From: Aurantimonas endophytica
GTDB lineage: Bacteria; Pseudomonadota; Alphaproteobacteria; Rhizobiales; Rhizobiaceae
Length of the DNA: 64,000 bases
Direction: 5' to 3'
NCBI RefSeq assembly: GCF_014196845.1
Contig: NZ_JACIEM010000005.1
Span: 310,001 to 374,000, forward strand
Shown here piece by piece: positions 26,833 to 35,063 of the stretch. Below the pieces are notes generated by a model that worked only from the letters and a program-made list of their open reading frames with translations, made no database searches and was not told the DNA's origin. The position numbers and the translations under genes are program-made. Each line of letters opens with the position of its first letter. The first letter of the stretch is position 1.

Positions 26833-27160
26833 GCCATAACGGTCGCGAAACTTGTGCGGCTGCTGCTGTCTCAATCGCCGGATGCGCTGCCACGGCTGAA
26901 GGATGTGCTTGCCCTTCCGACGCTGTGCTACAAGGCCTGCAACGCCGTTCGGCACGGGATCAGCCGGATCGAGGACAAGCAGCGGCTGGGAAGCGGCCGC
27001 TGGCGGGGATGACGCCGATTCACCGTCACCGCCGACCGCGGGGAAGCCGAGGGCGTTTCCTCCTTCGATCTGCGTTCAGACGAAACGAGCTGTCTCTGTC
27101 CACACCCGCTGGTATCCGTTCAACTGCCAGGAGGCGCTCGCTCCGGTGGATCGTCTTGAT
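26833..27160. other. Gap between LysR and galE with a short gene remnant
   Basis: This 328-base gap carries an open frame directly after the LysR stop (26854-27012, described separately). The rest, 27013-27160, looks non-coding; no terminator was found for either convergent gene. Confidence 0.5.
26854..27012 (+). pseudogene. Possible C-terminal gene remnant (about 52 codons)
   Basis: From a GTG the frame encodes about 52 residues and ends CNAVRHGISRIEDKQRLGSG plus RWRG. The frame is open from the LysR stop onward, has no ribosome site, and the basic, conserved-looking tail reads like the end of a larger protein whose front is missing. I do not recognise the family. It could also be a chance open frame in GC-rich DNA. 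Confidence 0.3.
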
Positions 27161-28144
27161 TTAGACGGCGCCGTTGGCTCTGCCGGCATGCCAGTTCCAG
27201 GCGCTTTCGATGATCGCATCGAGGTCGCGTTCAGGGCGCCAACCGAGGACCTCCCAAGCCTTCTGGTTGTCGGCGACGAGGGCGGGGGAGTCGCCGGCTC
27301 GTCTACCGGCATGTTTGACGGGGAAGGGCCGGCCGGACACCGCTTCAATGGCAGCCAGCATCTCGGCGACCGTCGTTCCGGTGCCGGTTCCCAGGTTCAG
27401 GGCGACGCTCTCTCCACCTGAAAGGAGATACTCCACGGCGCGGCCGTGGGCGTCGGCGAGGTCCATGACATGAATGTAGTCGCGGACGCAGGTTCCATCC
27501 CGCGTGTCGTAGTCAGAGCCGAAGATGGCGAATCCCTCCCGCCGGCCCAGGGCCGCGTCGATCGCGAGCGGAATCGCATGTGTCTCCGGCGTATGCCATT
27601 CCCCGATCCGCCCTTCCGGGTCGGCGCCCGACGCGTTGAAGTACCGCAGGATCACCGTTCGCAGAGACTTGAGGTCCGACAGATCGCGCAGCACCTCCTC
27701 GACCAGATATTTGCTGCGTCCGTACGGATTGATCGGGGCCTGGGGATGGGTCTCGGCCATAGGCGTCGAACGGGGAATGCCGTAGGTCGCACAGGTCGAG
27801 GAGAAGACGAATTTGTCGATCCCGGCGCGCTCTGCAGCTGCGAGCAGGGTCAACGTGCCTGCGACGTTGTTTTCGTAGAACTGCAAGGGCTCCGTGACCG
27901 ACTGCCCCACTTCGATCAATGCAGCGAAATGGACGATCGCGACGGGTTCATGTCGGCTTATCACCGCGTCAAGGCGATCGCCGTCACGAATGTCGCCGGT
28001 CTCCAGCGGTCCCCATTTCACGAATTCGCGGTGTCCGTTGGAAAGATTGTCGTACACGACAGGCTCGAATCCACGCCCTGCCAGATTGAGACAGGTATGG
28101 GAGCCGATATACCCCGCGCCCCCGACGACCAGCACCTTGTCCAT
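27161..28144 (-). CDS. galE: UDP-glucose 4-epimerase
   Basis: A 327-residue extended SDR epimerase. The NAD motif GGAGYIGS starts at residue 8, the catalytic pair is Tyr141/Lys145 (YGRSK), and the Ser/Thr of FSSTCATYG precedes it. The C-terminal RRAGDSPALVAD segment is typical of GalE. It interconverts UDP-glucose and UDP-galactose and would supply UDP-galactose for the ExoY-type priming enzyme nearby. Start taken at MDKVLVVGG. A promoter with a consensus TATAAT box and an embedded palindrome lies 39-67 bases upstream. Confidence 0.94.
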   Translation of the reverse strand: MDKVLVVGGAGYIGSHTCLNLAGRGFEPVVYDNLSNGHREFVKWGPLETGDIRDGDRLDAVISRHEPVAIVHFAALIEVGQSVTEPLQFYENNVAGTLTLLAAAERAGIDKFVFSSTCATYGIPRSTPMAETHPQAPINPYGRSKYLVEEVLRDLSDLKSLRTVILRYFNASGADPEGRIGEWHTPETHAIPLAIDAALGRREGFAIFGSDYDTRDGTCVRDYIHVMDLADAHGRAVEYLLSGGESVALNLGTGTGTTVAEMLAAIEAVSGRPFPVKHAGRRAGDSPALVADNQKAWEVLGWRPERDLDAIIESAWNWHAGRANGAV

Positions 28145-28182
28145 CCAGATCACCCCAAGGATCCATTGCCTTCGCTGGCGCC

Positions 28183-28211
28183 ATTATAGCTTTGTTGCGT
28201 CGCAGCAAAAG
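28183..28211 (-). promoter_or_regulatory. galE promoter with palindromic operator in the spacer
   Basis: On the minus strand: CTTTTG (28206-28211), a 17-base spacer, then a perfect TATAAT (28183-28188). The near-palindrome TTGCTGCGACGCAACAA (28192-28208) overlaps the -35 box and fills the spacer. The same layout recurs at 43851-43879, upstream of another exopolysaccharide gene. Confidence 0.7.
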
Positions 28212-28507
28212 TGGCAGTGGGGATCAGCTGCCAGCTTTCGCCCGCCATGTGACAGATGAAAGCAATGTTCGAAGCGGCAGCGGGAGGTTGCATTGCGTTT
28301 CGGATCAGCCAGGCGCTGCGCGGGAATGCTTCGATGCCGCTGGAGGTGGCGCGTCGCATGCAACGGCGCCGTAGCCTGACGGCTGCGTCTTCATGGCAGA
28401 GGGACATGGATCGTGCCGGCTGTGCCTGGCGCTCGCGGCTTTACGCGGCCGAACCCGCTACATCCATTGATGACCCTTACCGCAGGTGGCGCCGACCCGG
28501 GGCTGGG
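28212..28507. other. Upstream region of galE, no gene seen
   Basis: About 300 bases between the galE promoter and the stop of the small membrane-protein gene. Open frames here are short and have no family similarity or ribosome site. Nothing else was recognised. Confidence 0.4.
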
Positions 28508-28849
28508 TCAGCCCGGCGGTGTCGAGTTTTTCAACTCCGAGATCGGCGGTTTCGGAGCCGATAGTCCGGGCGTCTTCGCCGATGGGGTGATTTCGCGGCC
28601 GCCCGCCTGGTTCCGCGCCTTGGCCCTTGCCACCATCAGCAGAAGTGCGGCGAAGTACCCAAGCTGCAGGCAAAGAAGCGCGGTCAGCCACATGAGCAAC
28701 ATGTCGCCCAGTGAGAAATCGGAAACTGCTGCCAGGATGATGAACAGAGGTATCGTGAGGATCGCCGTGGAGATGACGATACGTACCGATGACAGGAAGG
28801 CTGCGACGCATCCGAAAACAGCGAACAAGAGGGCGATAGACAAGATCAT
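28508..28849 (-). CDS. Small integral membrane protein, unknown
   Basis: A 113-residue protein with three hydrophobic stretches (about residues 2-20, 24-45 and 50-73) and a cytosolic tail of about 40 residues rich in Lys, Pro and Ser. It begins MILSIALLFAVFGCVAAFLS. Not recognised as a named family. Rhizobial exo loci contain small membrane regulators such as ExoX near exoY; this protein is of similar size and context but has no convincing sequence match. Coding is supported by the membrane-protein pattern and the AT-richer upstream region. Confidence 0.6.
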   Translation of the reverse strand: MILSIALLFAVFGCVAAFLSSVRIVISTAILTIPLFIILAAVSDFSLGDMLLMWLTALLCLQLGYFAALLLMVARAKARNQAGGREITPSAKTPGLSAPKPPISELKNSTPPG

Positions 28850-29237
28850 GACTTCAGCTGCGACAGCTTCCTCTTATATGAATTGTGACCGAAGACATCA
28901 AAGCACGCGGAAGATTCGATTTCGTAAATGGGCGATCTAAATGAATCATTTTTCGGCGGGCCGGAGGTTGAACCCGCCACAGCCAGGCAGCCTCCCCTGC
29001 GGCCGTGATCATTCCCGTAAGTCGGGTCTGTTTCAACGTCATCAACATTAATTCATAGATGGCGTAGACGGAATGCCGCTTGGGAAAGATTTTGCGTGAT
29101 CGATAAAGTGCCGTCACGGCTTTTCGGCGCCGCCGATTTTCCGTACGGCACGGCTCGCGCCCCAACGGCGCTCGGCGCATCAGGCGAGACCGCTTCAGCG
29201 GCGCATGTTCAGCTTTTTCGAGCCAGCTATTTGCGGC
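28850..29237. other. AT-richer intergenic region in the exopolysaccharide locus
   Basis: 388 bases between the small membrane protein and the glycosyltransferase, both leftward. It contains AT-rich stretches (about 28920-28960 and 29035-29065, with CATTAATTCATAG) that probably hold the promoter of the small membrane protein. No supported gene. Confidence 0.45.
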
Positions 29238-30179
29238 TCAATGTCTGACTGCCCGCTCCGGCTCGCAAACCCCGCGCAGCAGGTCGAACAACCCGATGAG
29301 GTTTCCCAGAAGCCGCCCGCGCCGGTCGACCCAGGACTCCGGGCGGATTGCGCGGGCGCAGTTCGCCGTGATGTTCCGGCCAATCTGGCGGAAGCACCGG
29401 CTCCAGGCCATCGTGCCCTTGCGGGCGAGATACACAGGGTTGACCACCTGAGAATAGCCGAGGCGTCTGCCGGGGCTGCGGCCCGATCGCTTGGTGCCGA
29501 GATGGACACCCCGCAGCCGGGGCGATCGGACGATCTCGCCGTAGACGGCCAGCTGGCGGCTGAAATCGAGATCCTCCTGCCATGCATATAGCGGCAGACG
29601 CTCGTCGAACTTGACCGAGTGATCGCGAACAGCCTGCAGGCGCACGATCATGTTGCACCCGTAGGCGTTGTACGTCCTGTGCCACTCTCCTCCGCGATTC
29701 GGGCCGGCGGCGTCGATGATCCTGACCGCCTCTTCGAAATCGAGGCCTTGCGTGAGTATGCCGTCCGCCAAGACATGGCCGGTCGCGACCACGACATCGG
29801 GATTACCACGCATCAACGCCTCGGCTTCCTGGAGGAAATCCGGCGCGAGCAGGAAATCGTCGTCGATGAAGACCATGATATCGGCATCGGACGCTGCGAT
29901 GAGCGCATTCCGTTGGAGAGGAAGGCCCCGCCCGCCTGCAACGATCTGGACGTCGAAGGGCAAGGAGGAGACACGATGCAGGTCGACATCGCTCGCTTGC
30001 GCCGGACAGACGAGGACCTGGTCCGGCATCCGGCTCTGTCCCGACAGGTGCTCCAACGTGTCTGCCAGCACCTCCGGCCGTCCCGCCGTCGCGATCGCGA
30101 CGCAAAGGCGCAGGGATGTCGGGCGCGACCTCCCGGCCGGCGGCGCGATGTTTTCCGGTACGCCGTCAGGGCCGAGCAT
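29238..30179 (-). CDS. Family 2 glycosyltransferase (exopolysaccharide)
   Basis: A 313-residue GT-A glycosyltransferase. It starts with LRLCVAIATAGRPEVLADTL, has the nucleotide-binding VFIDDDFLL (the DxD-type motif, here DDD) near residue 105 and the acceptor-side AWQEDLDFSR (ED motif). It has no long membrane span, so it is cytosolic or membrane-associated. The start overlaps the GH16 gene end by 14 bases, so the two are cotranscribed. It adds one sugar of the repeat unit; donor and linkage unknown. Confidence 0.88.
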   Translation of the reverse strand: MLGPDGVPENIAPPAGRSRPTSLRLCVAIATAGRPEVLADTLEHLSGQSRMPDQVLVCPAQASDVDLHRVSSLPFDVQIVAGGRGLPLQRNALIAASDADIMVFIDDDFLLAPDFLQEAEALMRGNPDVVVATGHVLADGILTQGLDFEEAVRIIDAAGPNRGGEWHRTYNAYGCNMIVRLQAVRDHSVKFDERLPLYAWQEDLDFSRQLAVYGEIVRSPRLRGVHLGTKRSGRSPGRRLGYSQVVNPVYLARKGTMAWSRCFRQIGRNITANCARAIRPESWVDRRGRLLGNLIGLFDLLRGVCEPERAVRH

Positions 30180-30978
30180 AGGCCCTCACATAATCCACCT
30201 TCATTTCGGCCGGATTGGGGGCATTTTCGATCGGCCAACCTGCGCCGAGGCCGAGATTGAGAAGGATGAACATCGGCTGACGGTGGAATTCCGGCGTAGG
30301 GTGCGACCAGACCTCCGTTCCGTCCAGGTAGAACCTCATCTGCTCGGCTTCGATCAGGACGCCATAGCGGTGAAAATCGTCGGACAGGGAGCCGCGAGGG
30401 ACAGGGGTCTTGTGGGTCACGGAAGATTTCTTCACGCCTTCGGCGATCGGCCAGACATGGACCGACGAACTGTACTCCGCTGGAGCACGCCCATAATGCT
30501 CGACGACGTCGATCTCGGCCGTGCCAGCGGGATTGTCGGCCAGACGTTCGACGCCCACGAGCCAGAAGGCGGGCCAGACACCCTCGCCAGCCGGAAATTT
30601 GGCTCGCATCTCGAAATACCCGTACTGCTGGGAGAAGCCGACGCCCTTGCGATCGACGCTGGCCAGAAGACCGCTGCGCCACCGACCGTCATCGCCCTTT
30701 TTCATCGTGATCGTCAGGATTCCGTCCTGCACGGTGAACGGGAAATGGTCTCCAGGCGCCACGAACTTCGCGTCTCCGAAATCCCCGCTCCATGGCGTAT
30801 GGGCGATCCATCGGGTGCCCGGGCCCCATTCGGAGACGTCGAGGTCATCGAAATTCTCCTCGAAGGTCATCTGGTACTGGCCCAGGTCGATATCCTCGGC
30901 CTCTGCCGCGGGAACTGAAGCTCCGAAAGCGACGGCGGTACTGACAAGCAGTGCTCGGGCGAAGCGCATGGTGACCAT
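30166..30978 (-). CDS. Secreted GH16 glycanase (ExoK-like)
   Basis: A 270-residue secreted protein with a signal peptide (FARALLVSTAVAFGASVPAA). The GH16 active site EIDVVEH gives nucleophile Glu155, Asp157 and acid/base Glu160, and the flanking GVWPAFWLVG and WSHPTPEF segments fit beta-glucanases. In Sinorhizobium, ExoK of this family trims succinoglycan to low-molecular-weight forms; here it probably cuts the polysaccharide made by this locus. First gene of a leftward operon with the GT2 gene, divergent from exoY. Confidence 0.9.
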   Translation of the reverse strand: MVTMRFARALLVSTAVAFGASVPAAEAEDIDLGQYQMTFEENFDDLDVSEWGPGTRWIAHTPWSGDFGDAKFVAPGDHFPFTVQDGILTITMKKGDDGRWRSGLLASVDRKGVGFSQQYGYFEMRAKFPAGEGVWPAFWLVGVERLADNPAGTAEIDVVEHYGRAPAEYSSSVHVWPIAEGVKKSSVTHKTPVPRGSLSDDFHRYGVLIEAEQMRFYLDGTEVWSHPTPEFHRQPMFILLNLGLGAGWPIENAPNPAEMKVDYVRAYARP

Positions 30979-31637
30979 CCTTCCATTGGTTGGATCGGTG
31001 CATCTTCAGGCCGGAGGCCGACGTCGGACAGCCGCCGGATGACATTCACGAGCGGAGCATCGCCGAACTGGAACACCGTCCTCGCCCAGATCCCACTCAT
31101 CGTTGTGCAGCGCCCACGCCTTTGCCGGCAAAAGGGAACGGCCGGGTGCCGCACTGACCGAGGTTAGTCTACGGATTCCGACGGATGAAAGGCAACAGAG
31201 CGCCGATTTTCTGGAATAGCAGCCATGCTGTTCACGCATGACTAGCTACGGGGCTGACATGATTGGCTAAATCGGGTCGCGTGAAGCTTCTGCGACGCGG
31301 TGGTTACAGGTGTAGCAAGTTCCCCTGTGCCAACTTTTGTCTTTCCTGCTTTCTAATCTCCAAATGCCACGACAAGATCAGTCTTGATGTCAAAAACCAC
31401 AAGCTCATAAGAATCACCAAGCGAGTGAACGTCATCTTAATGACGGAAAAATCTCATCATTCCGCCGCATTCATGTTGCGGTTTCTTGCGAGTAGAACCA
31501 GGGAATTGAATGCATTCAGAGAGCGGCACGCTGTTCCCGGGAAGGGATGATTTGCGTTTGCTTGGTTGCAGTGCATATAATTCGCATGTTGCAGTGCATT
31601 TCGAAGGTAAAGCGGCCTTAGGACGGAGTTTGCCCCC
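30979..31637. other. Long AT-rich divergent promoter region, GH16 / exoY-like gene
   Basis: 659 bases with markedly lower GC than the genes around it, especially 31320-31560. It must hold the promoters of the GH16 operon and the exoY-like gene. A TTGCGT/TATAAT pair and two TTGCAGTGCAT copies lie near its right end. A weaker CTGCGACGCGG box is near 31290. Open frames in it are not supported. AT-rich leaders of this sort are common targets of MucR/Ros-type regulators in rhizobia. Confidence 0.6.
31552..31599 (+). promoter_or_regulatory. Promoter of the exoY-like gene with repeated TGC-N3-GCA boxes
   Basis: TTGCGT (31552-31557), an 18-base spacer and TATAAT (31576-31581) form a good sigma-70-type promoter. 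The 11-mer TTGCAGTGCAT occurs twice, at 31566-31576 and 31589-31599, one overlapping the start of the -10 box and one just past it, 23 bases apart, about two helical turns. Two bound dimers would cover the core promoter. Confidence 0.6.
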
Positions 31638-32375
31638 ATGCGAACGCGCACCGTACTCAATCACGATTACACCCGTATAAGGGCTCGGTCGAAGCGGGAT
31701 AATGATCCTGCATATCTCGCCGACTTCACCGATACGCAGCGTCCATGGGAGGCCTTCCGGCCAGTCGGGGACTGGCGGAAAAGGGCGTTCGACGTTGCCT
31801 TGGCGGCTTTGATCCTGCTGCTCCTTTCGCCGCTTTTCGCAATGGTGATGGTGCTCATCAGGATGTCGTCGCCGGGCTCCACTCTGTATGGTCACGAGCG
31901 GATCGGACGGGGCGGCCGCAGCTTCAAATGCTTGAAGTTCCGCACGATGGTGCCGAACGGCGACGAGATCCTCGCGGCTTATCTTGCGGCCAATCCGGAT
32001 GCCGAGGAGGAGTGGAAAGCCACGCGGAAATTGCGTGTCGATCCACGCGTGACGGTGGTCGGAAGCGTGCTGCGCAAGACGAGCGTCGACGAGCTTCCGC
32101 AGTTGATCAACATACTGCGCGGCGAGATGAGCCTGGTGGGGCCGCGCCCGGTGGTCTTCGACGAACTGCGCTATTACGGGCCCCGAAAGGTGCATTATCT
32201 GGCCGCGCGGCCAGGCCTGACCGGCCTTTGGCAGGTGTCGGGCCGCAGCGATACCTCGTACGACCAGCGAGTCAGTTTCGACTGCCACTACTGCGAAAAC
32301 TGGACTTTCGTCAGTGACCTCCTGCTGATCGTCCGGACGGTACCGGCGGTGCTCAGCCGGCGCGGAACCTACTGA
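31638..32375 (+). CDS. exoY: ExoY-like sugar-1-phosphate transferase (polyprenyl-phosphate priming enzyme)
   Basis: A 245-residue bacterial sugar transferase. One membrane helix (AALILLLLSPLFAMVMVLI) follows a basic KRAFDVALA anchor. Catalytic motifs KFRTMVP, DELPQLINILRGEMSLVGPRP and PGLTGLWQVSGRS are present. ExoY proteins move galactose-1-phosphate from UDP-galactose to undecaprenyl phosphate, the first step of repeat-unit assembly. The sugar is inferred from the family and the galE gene nearby. It precedes the exoF-like gene by about 44 bases in the same operon. Confidence 0.9.
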   Translation: MRTRTVLNHDYTRIRARSKRDNDPAYLADFTDTQRPWEAFRPVGDWRKRAFDVALAALILLLLSPLFAMVMVLIRMSSPGSTLYGHERIGRGGRSFKCLKFRTMVPNGDEILAAYLAANPDAEEEWKATRKLRVDPRVTVVGSVLRKTSVDELPQLINILRGEMSLVGPRPVVFDELRYYGPRKVHYLAARPGLTGLWQVSGRSDTSYDQRVSFDCHYCENWTFVSDLLLIVRTVPAVLSRRGTY

Positions 32376-32419
32376 GCTCCACCAATCGAATGACGTCAGT
32401 CGACGAAGGGGAAGCGACG

Positions 32420-33739
32420 ATGCACGGGCCGCACAAACATCGAGACGGGCGTTCCATGGTAGCGGCGCGTGCGGCCATCGTCGGCGCGGTCCTGCTTCTT
32501 GCGCCGGCCACATACGCACAGGACCTTTCGGCGGATGGCTTGGCGCCGCAGGATCGGCTGAGCGTGAAGGTCCTCCAGTGGCTTCCGGGCAAGGGCGAGT
32601 ACAAGGAATGGACGGCCGTCGGCGGCGAGTACACGGTCGCGGCCGACGGCTCGCTCGGCATTCCCTTCGCGGGTCCGATTTCCGCAGGGGGGCAAAGCTC
32701 CGGCGCCGTCGCGGAAGAAATCGCCAGCGCGCTGCAGGTCAATCTGAGCCTGCCGACGAAGCCGGACGTCAGGATGGAGGTTCTCCAGCGAGGGCCGGTC
32801 TACGTGCTCGGGGGCGTCGAGACGCCCGGGAAGGTGGACTTCGCTCCGGGCATGACGGCGATGGAGGCAATCGCGCTGGCTGGCGGGTTCTACCGGACGA
32901 GCGGGGGGCAGCTTCGGCTCGAGCGCGACGTGATCAACGCGCAGGGCGATCTCGACACTGCCCGACAGGCCGCAGCGCGCCTGACGGCGAGGATCGCCCG
33001 GCTGGAGGCGGAACAAGTCGGCGAAGCGGAGGTCGACATGCCCGACACGCAGTCGGGTTTTTCCCAGGACTTGCTGGCGCCTTTCGTCGAGGAGGAGCAG
33101 GGGCTGCTCCAGGTGCGGAAACAGGCCCTCGACTCTCAGCTGGAAAGCCTGCGGAGCCGCCAGGAACTCGCCACCCAGCAGACCAAAACCTTGAGCGAGA
33201 AGGCGAACAATCTGGAACGGCAGGTCAAGCTGGCGCAGGACCAGCTTGCGAACGTCCAGTCGCTGGTCGGGAAGGGGCTAACGGTCGCCAGCCGCGAATT
33301 CGATCTGGAGCGTACCCTTTCCGCCTTCCAGGGACAGCTTCTGGATGTCCAGAGTGCCCGTCTGGCCGCGGATCTGGAAATCAACGCAGCCCAGCGAGAC
33401 CAGGTCGATGCTTTGACGGCCTTCAAGACGGAGGTGGCGTCGAGCCTGCAAACGGCGAGAGAGTCGCTGGAGAAGGCGCGGATCGACATGGGCCGGGCGG
33501 AAATGCTGATCCGCGAAGCCACCGTCATCACGCCTCAGATGCTGGTCGACCAGGTCGACACGCTCGGCGTCAATGTCCGCCTCTACCGGTCGCGCAAGGA
33601 TAGCGACGGCGAGGTGCAGACGACCGAAATCGATCGCGACGAGAGGCTGCGATCGGGCGATACTTTGCAGGTGCAGCTCGAGACACGGCCTGCGGCCGGA
33701 TTGCCCGCGGATGCGGAGCGTTCAGCCAATCCGTCGTGA
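32420..33739 (+). CDS. exoF: ExoF-like outer polysaccharide export protein
   Basis: A 439-residue export protein. A signal peptide (VGAVLLLAPATYAQ) precedes a Poly_export (Wza-like) domain (APQDRLSVKVLQW ... YTVAADGSLGIPFAG) and an SLBB segment (GPVYVLGGVETPGKVDFAP). The C-terminal half is a long coiled coil (about residues 170-370), as in rhizobial ExoF. The ATG at 32420 has AAGGGGAAG upstream, better than the ATG at 32390. It forms the outer-membrane/periplasmic part of the export path. Cotranscribed with exoY. Confidence 0.88.
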   Translation: MHGPHKHRDGRSMVAARAAIVGAVLLLAPATYAQDLSADGLAPQDRLSVKVLQWLPGKGEYKEWTAVGGEYTVAADGSLGIPFAGPISAGGQSSGAVAEEIASALQVNLSLPTKPDVRMEVLQRGPVYVLGGVETPGKVDFAPGMTAMEAIALAGGFYRTSGGQLRLERDVINAQGDLDTARQAAARLTARIARLEAEQVGEAEVDMPDTQSGFSQDLLAPFVEEEQGLLQVRKQALDSQLESLRSRQELATQQTKTLSEKANNLERQVKLAQDQLANVQSLVGKGLTVASREFDLERTLSAFQGQLLDVQSARLAADLEINAAQRDQVDALTAFKTEVASSLQTARESLEKARIDMGRAEMLIREATVITPQMLVDQVDTLGVNVRLYRSRKDSDGEVQTTEIDRDERLRSGDTLQVQLETRPAAGLPADAERSANPS

Positions 33740-33807
33740 GCCGGTGCGCCAGCTCCGATCGGCACGGAACGTATCGCGACGGTCACGCCTGAATGGCTGA
33801 CCCGTCA

Positions 33808-33831
33808 CCGGGGCCATGAACGGCGCCCCGG
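33808..33831. terminator. Hairpin between convergent exoF-like and pyruvyltransferase genes
   Basis: CCGGGGC and GCCCCGG pair as a 7-base stem around a 10-base loop. It lies in the convergent gap and could act for both strands, but there is no U-tract on either side. Confidence 0.35.
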
Positions 33832-33869
33832 GCCGGCGAGGCCTCGCCCTGCAATTGTCGGTGCGCCAA

Positions 33870-35063
33870 TCAGCGCTTCAATGCCTCGAGCAGCAGGCTC
33901 ACCGGCTGGAACGCCTCGGCGATCACACGTTCCCTCGCGTCGGCTGCCTCTGCCGTTTCGGGCATGTTCTGCCGGCGCGCGAATTCGATCACCTGGTCCT
34001 CGGTGCCGGCCTCGGCGACGGCCATCTGCTCCGATGCGCCGACCGACGCCATGAACGCATCCACCTTGGGATCCCAGCGAAGCGCGAAGCTTGGAACGCC
34101 GAAGGAATAGGCCGCGATGAGGGCATGCATCCGATGGGCGACGAGGCAGTCGAAGCTCGAGATCAGGCGCGCGAGCTCCGTCGGCGTCGTCGGTCGCCTG
34201 CGGCTGTAGGATTCTCCCGCTGCTGCAGCCAGCCTGCCGTCGATGGCGTTCAGGAAACTCTCATCCTCGGGGCTTCCATTGGTAAAGGCGACGATCTTCT
34301 GCCCGCTCCCGGCGATGCCGCGGCAGATCGCGAGATACCATTCGGCGAGAGCGTCGTCGCCGGCGTCGTATGACGAATGGTAGCGAACCGCGATGGCGCT
34401 GGTCACCCCGAGGCCGACCGTGCCTCCCGTTCTTTCGACTGGGGAGACATATCGGCTGACCAGCAATCCGGGATCGCGCGCCAGTTCCGCCTGCATCCCG
34501 GCCTTTTGCGCAAAGAGCGTGTTGAAGCGCTCTCGCGACGGCTCGTCGCGAACGGTGACGTGGCGGATCGATGCGCCGGAAAGTGCCTTTCCGACCATGC
34601 GGATCCCCGTCTCGGACCAGTCCCCGGAGACGCCGACGCCATAGATGGCGACCGGAAGCTTGCGTGCGGCTGCCAGCGACAGTGCCTGCGCCAGCTTTGA
34701 CGGGAAGTTCAGGTCGATGTCGGAGAAGAGGTTGCCTCCGCCCAGCACCACGGCGTCGGCGCTGTCGAGATGCCGCTCGTAATGCGGCCGCCACCGGCGG
34801 TGCATCAGGGCCGCCATCGGCAGCCTCAGGGCGGTTCTTCGCACTGCCGGGGGCAGCCCGGTCAGGAACCGAAGCAGCGCGCCTCGCGAGGCCCCGCCCG
34901 GCCCGTACGAGCTGCGGGCGGCGAGGTCGACGGAGTAGGTTCCGGACGGGCTGCATCCGAGTTCCCACAACGCGTTTTCCAGCGATTCCGACAGGAGCCC
35001 GTCGCCGAGATTGGGGCTATACTTGACGTTGAAGAGGCGGATGCGCATTGCGTCGTGGGTCAC
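33870..35063 (-). CDS. Polysaccharide pyruvyltransferase family protein
   Basis: About 397 residues from a GTG that overlaps the stop of the previous gene (GTGA), the pattern used throughout this operon; ATG 35048 is the alternative. The protein starts MRIRLFNVKYSPNLGDGLLS and has the family's NLGD motif, VLGGGNLFSDIDL, and the C-terminal VAHRMHALIAAYSFGVPSFAL. Such proteins add pyruvyl ketals from phosphoenolpyruvate to sugars of the repeat unit, giving negative charge. It is the last gene of the leftward wzc-to-here operon. A second member of the family is at 37440-38450. Confidence 0.87.
   Translation of the reverse strand: MTHDAMRIRLFNVKYSPNLGDGLLSESLENALWELGCSPSGTYSVDLAARSSYGPGGASRGALLRFLTGLPPAVRRTALRLPMAALMHRRWRPHYERHLDSADAVVLGGGNLFSDIDLNFPSKLAQALSLAAARKLPVAIYGVGVSGDWSETGIRMVGKALSGASIRHVTVRDEPSRERFNTLFAQKAGMQAELARDPGLLVSRYVSPVERTGGTVGLGVTSAIAVRYHSSYDAGDDALAEWYLAICRGIAGSGQKIVAFTNGSPEDESFLNAIDGRLAAAAGESYSRRRPTTPTELARLISSFDCLVAHRMHALIAAYSFGVPSFALRWDPKVDAFMASVGASEQMAVAEAGTEDQVIEFARRQNMPETAEAADARERVIAEAFQPVSLLLEALKR

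Noticed and set aside
28854-29180. 108-codon leftward frame upstream of the small membrane protein
   Set aside because: Arg-rich, no motif or start signal, and overlaps AT-rich likely promoter DNA.
31263-31550. 95-codon frame in the AT-rich region before the exoY-like gene
   Set aside because: No ribosome site, odd composition (Cys/Lys/His runs), and it lies in a promoter region with lower GC than any gene here.
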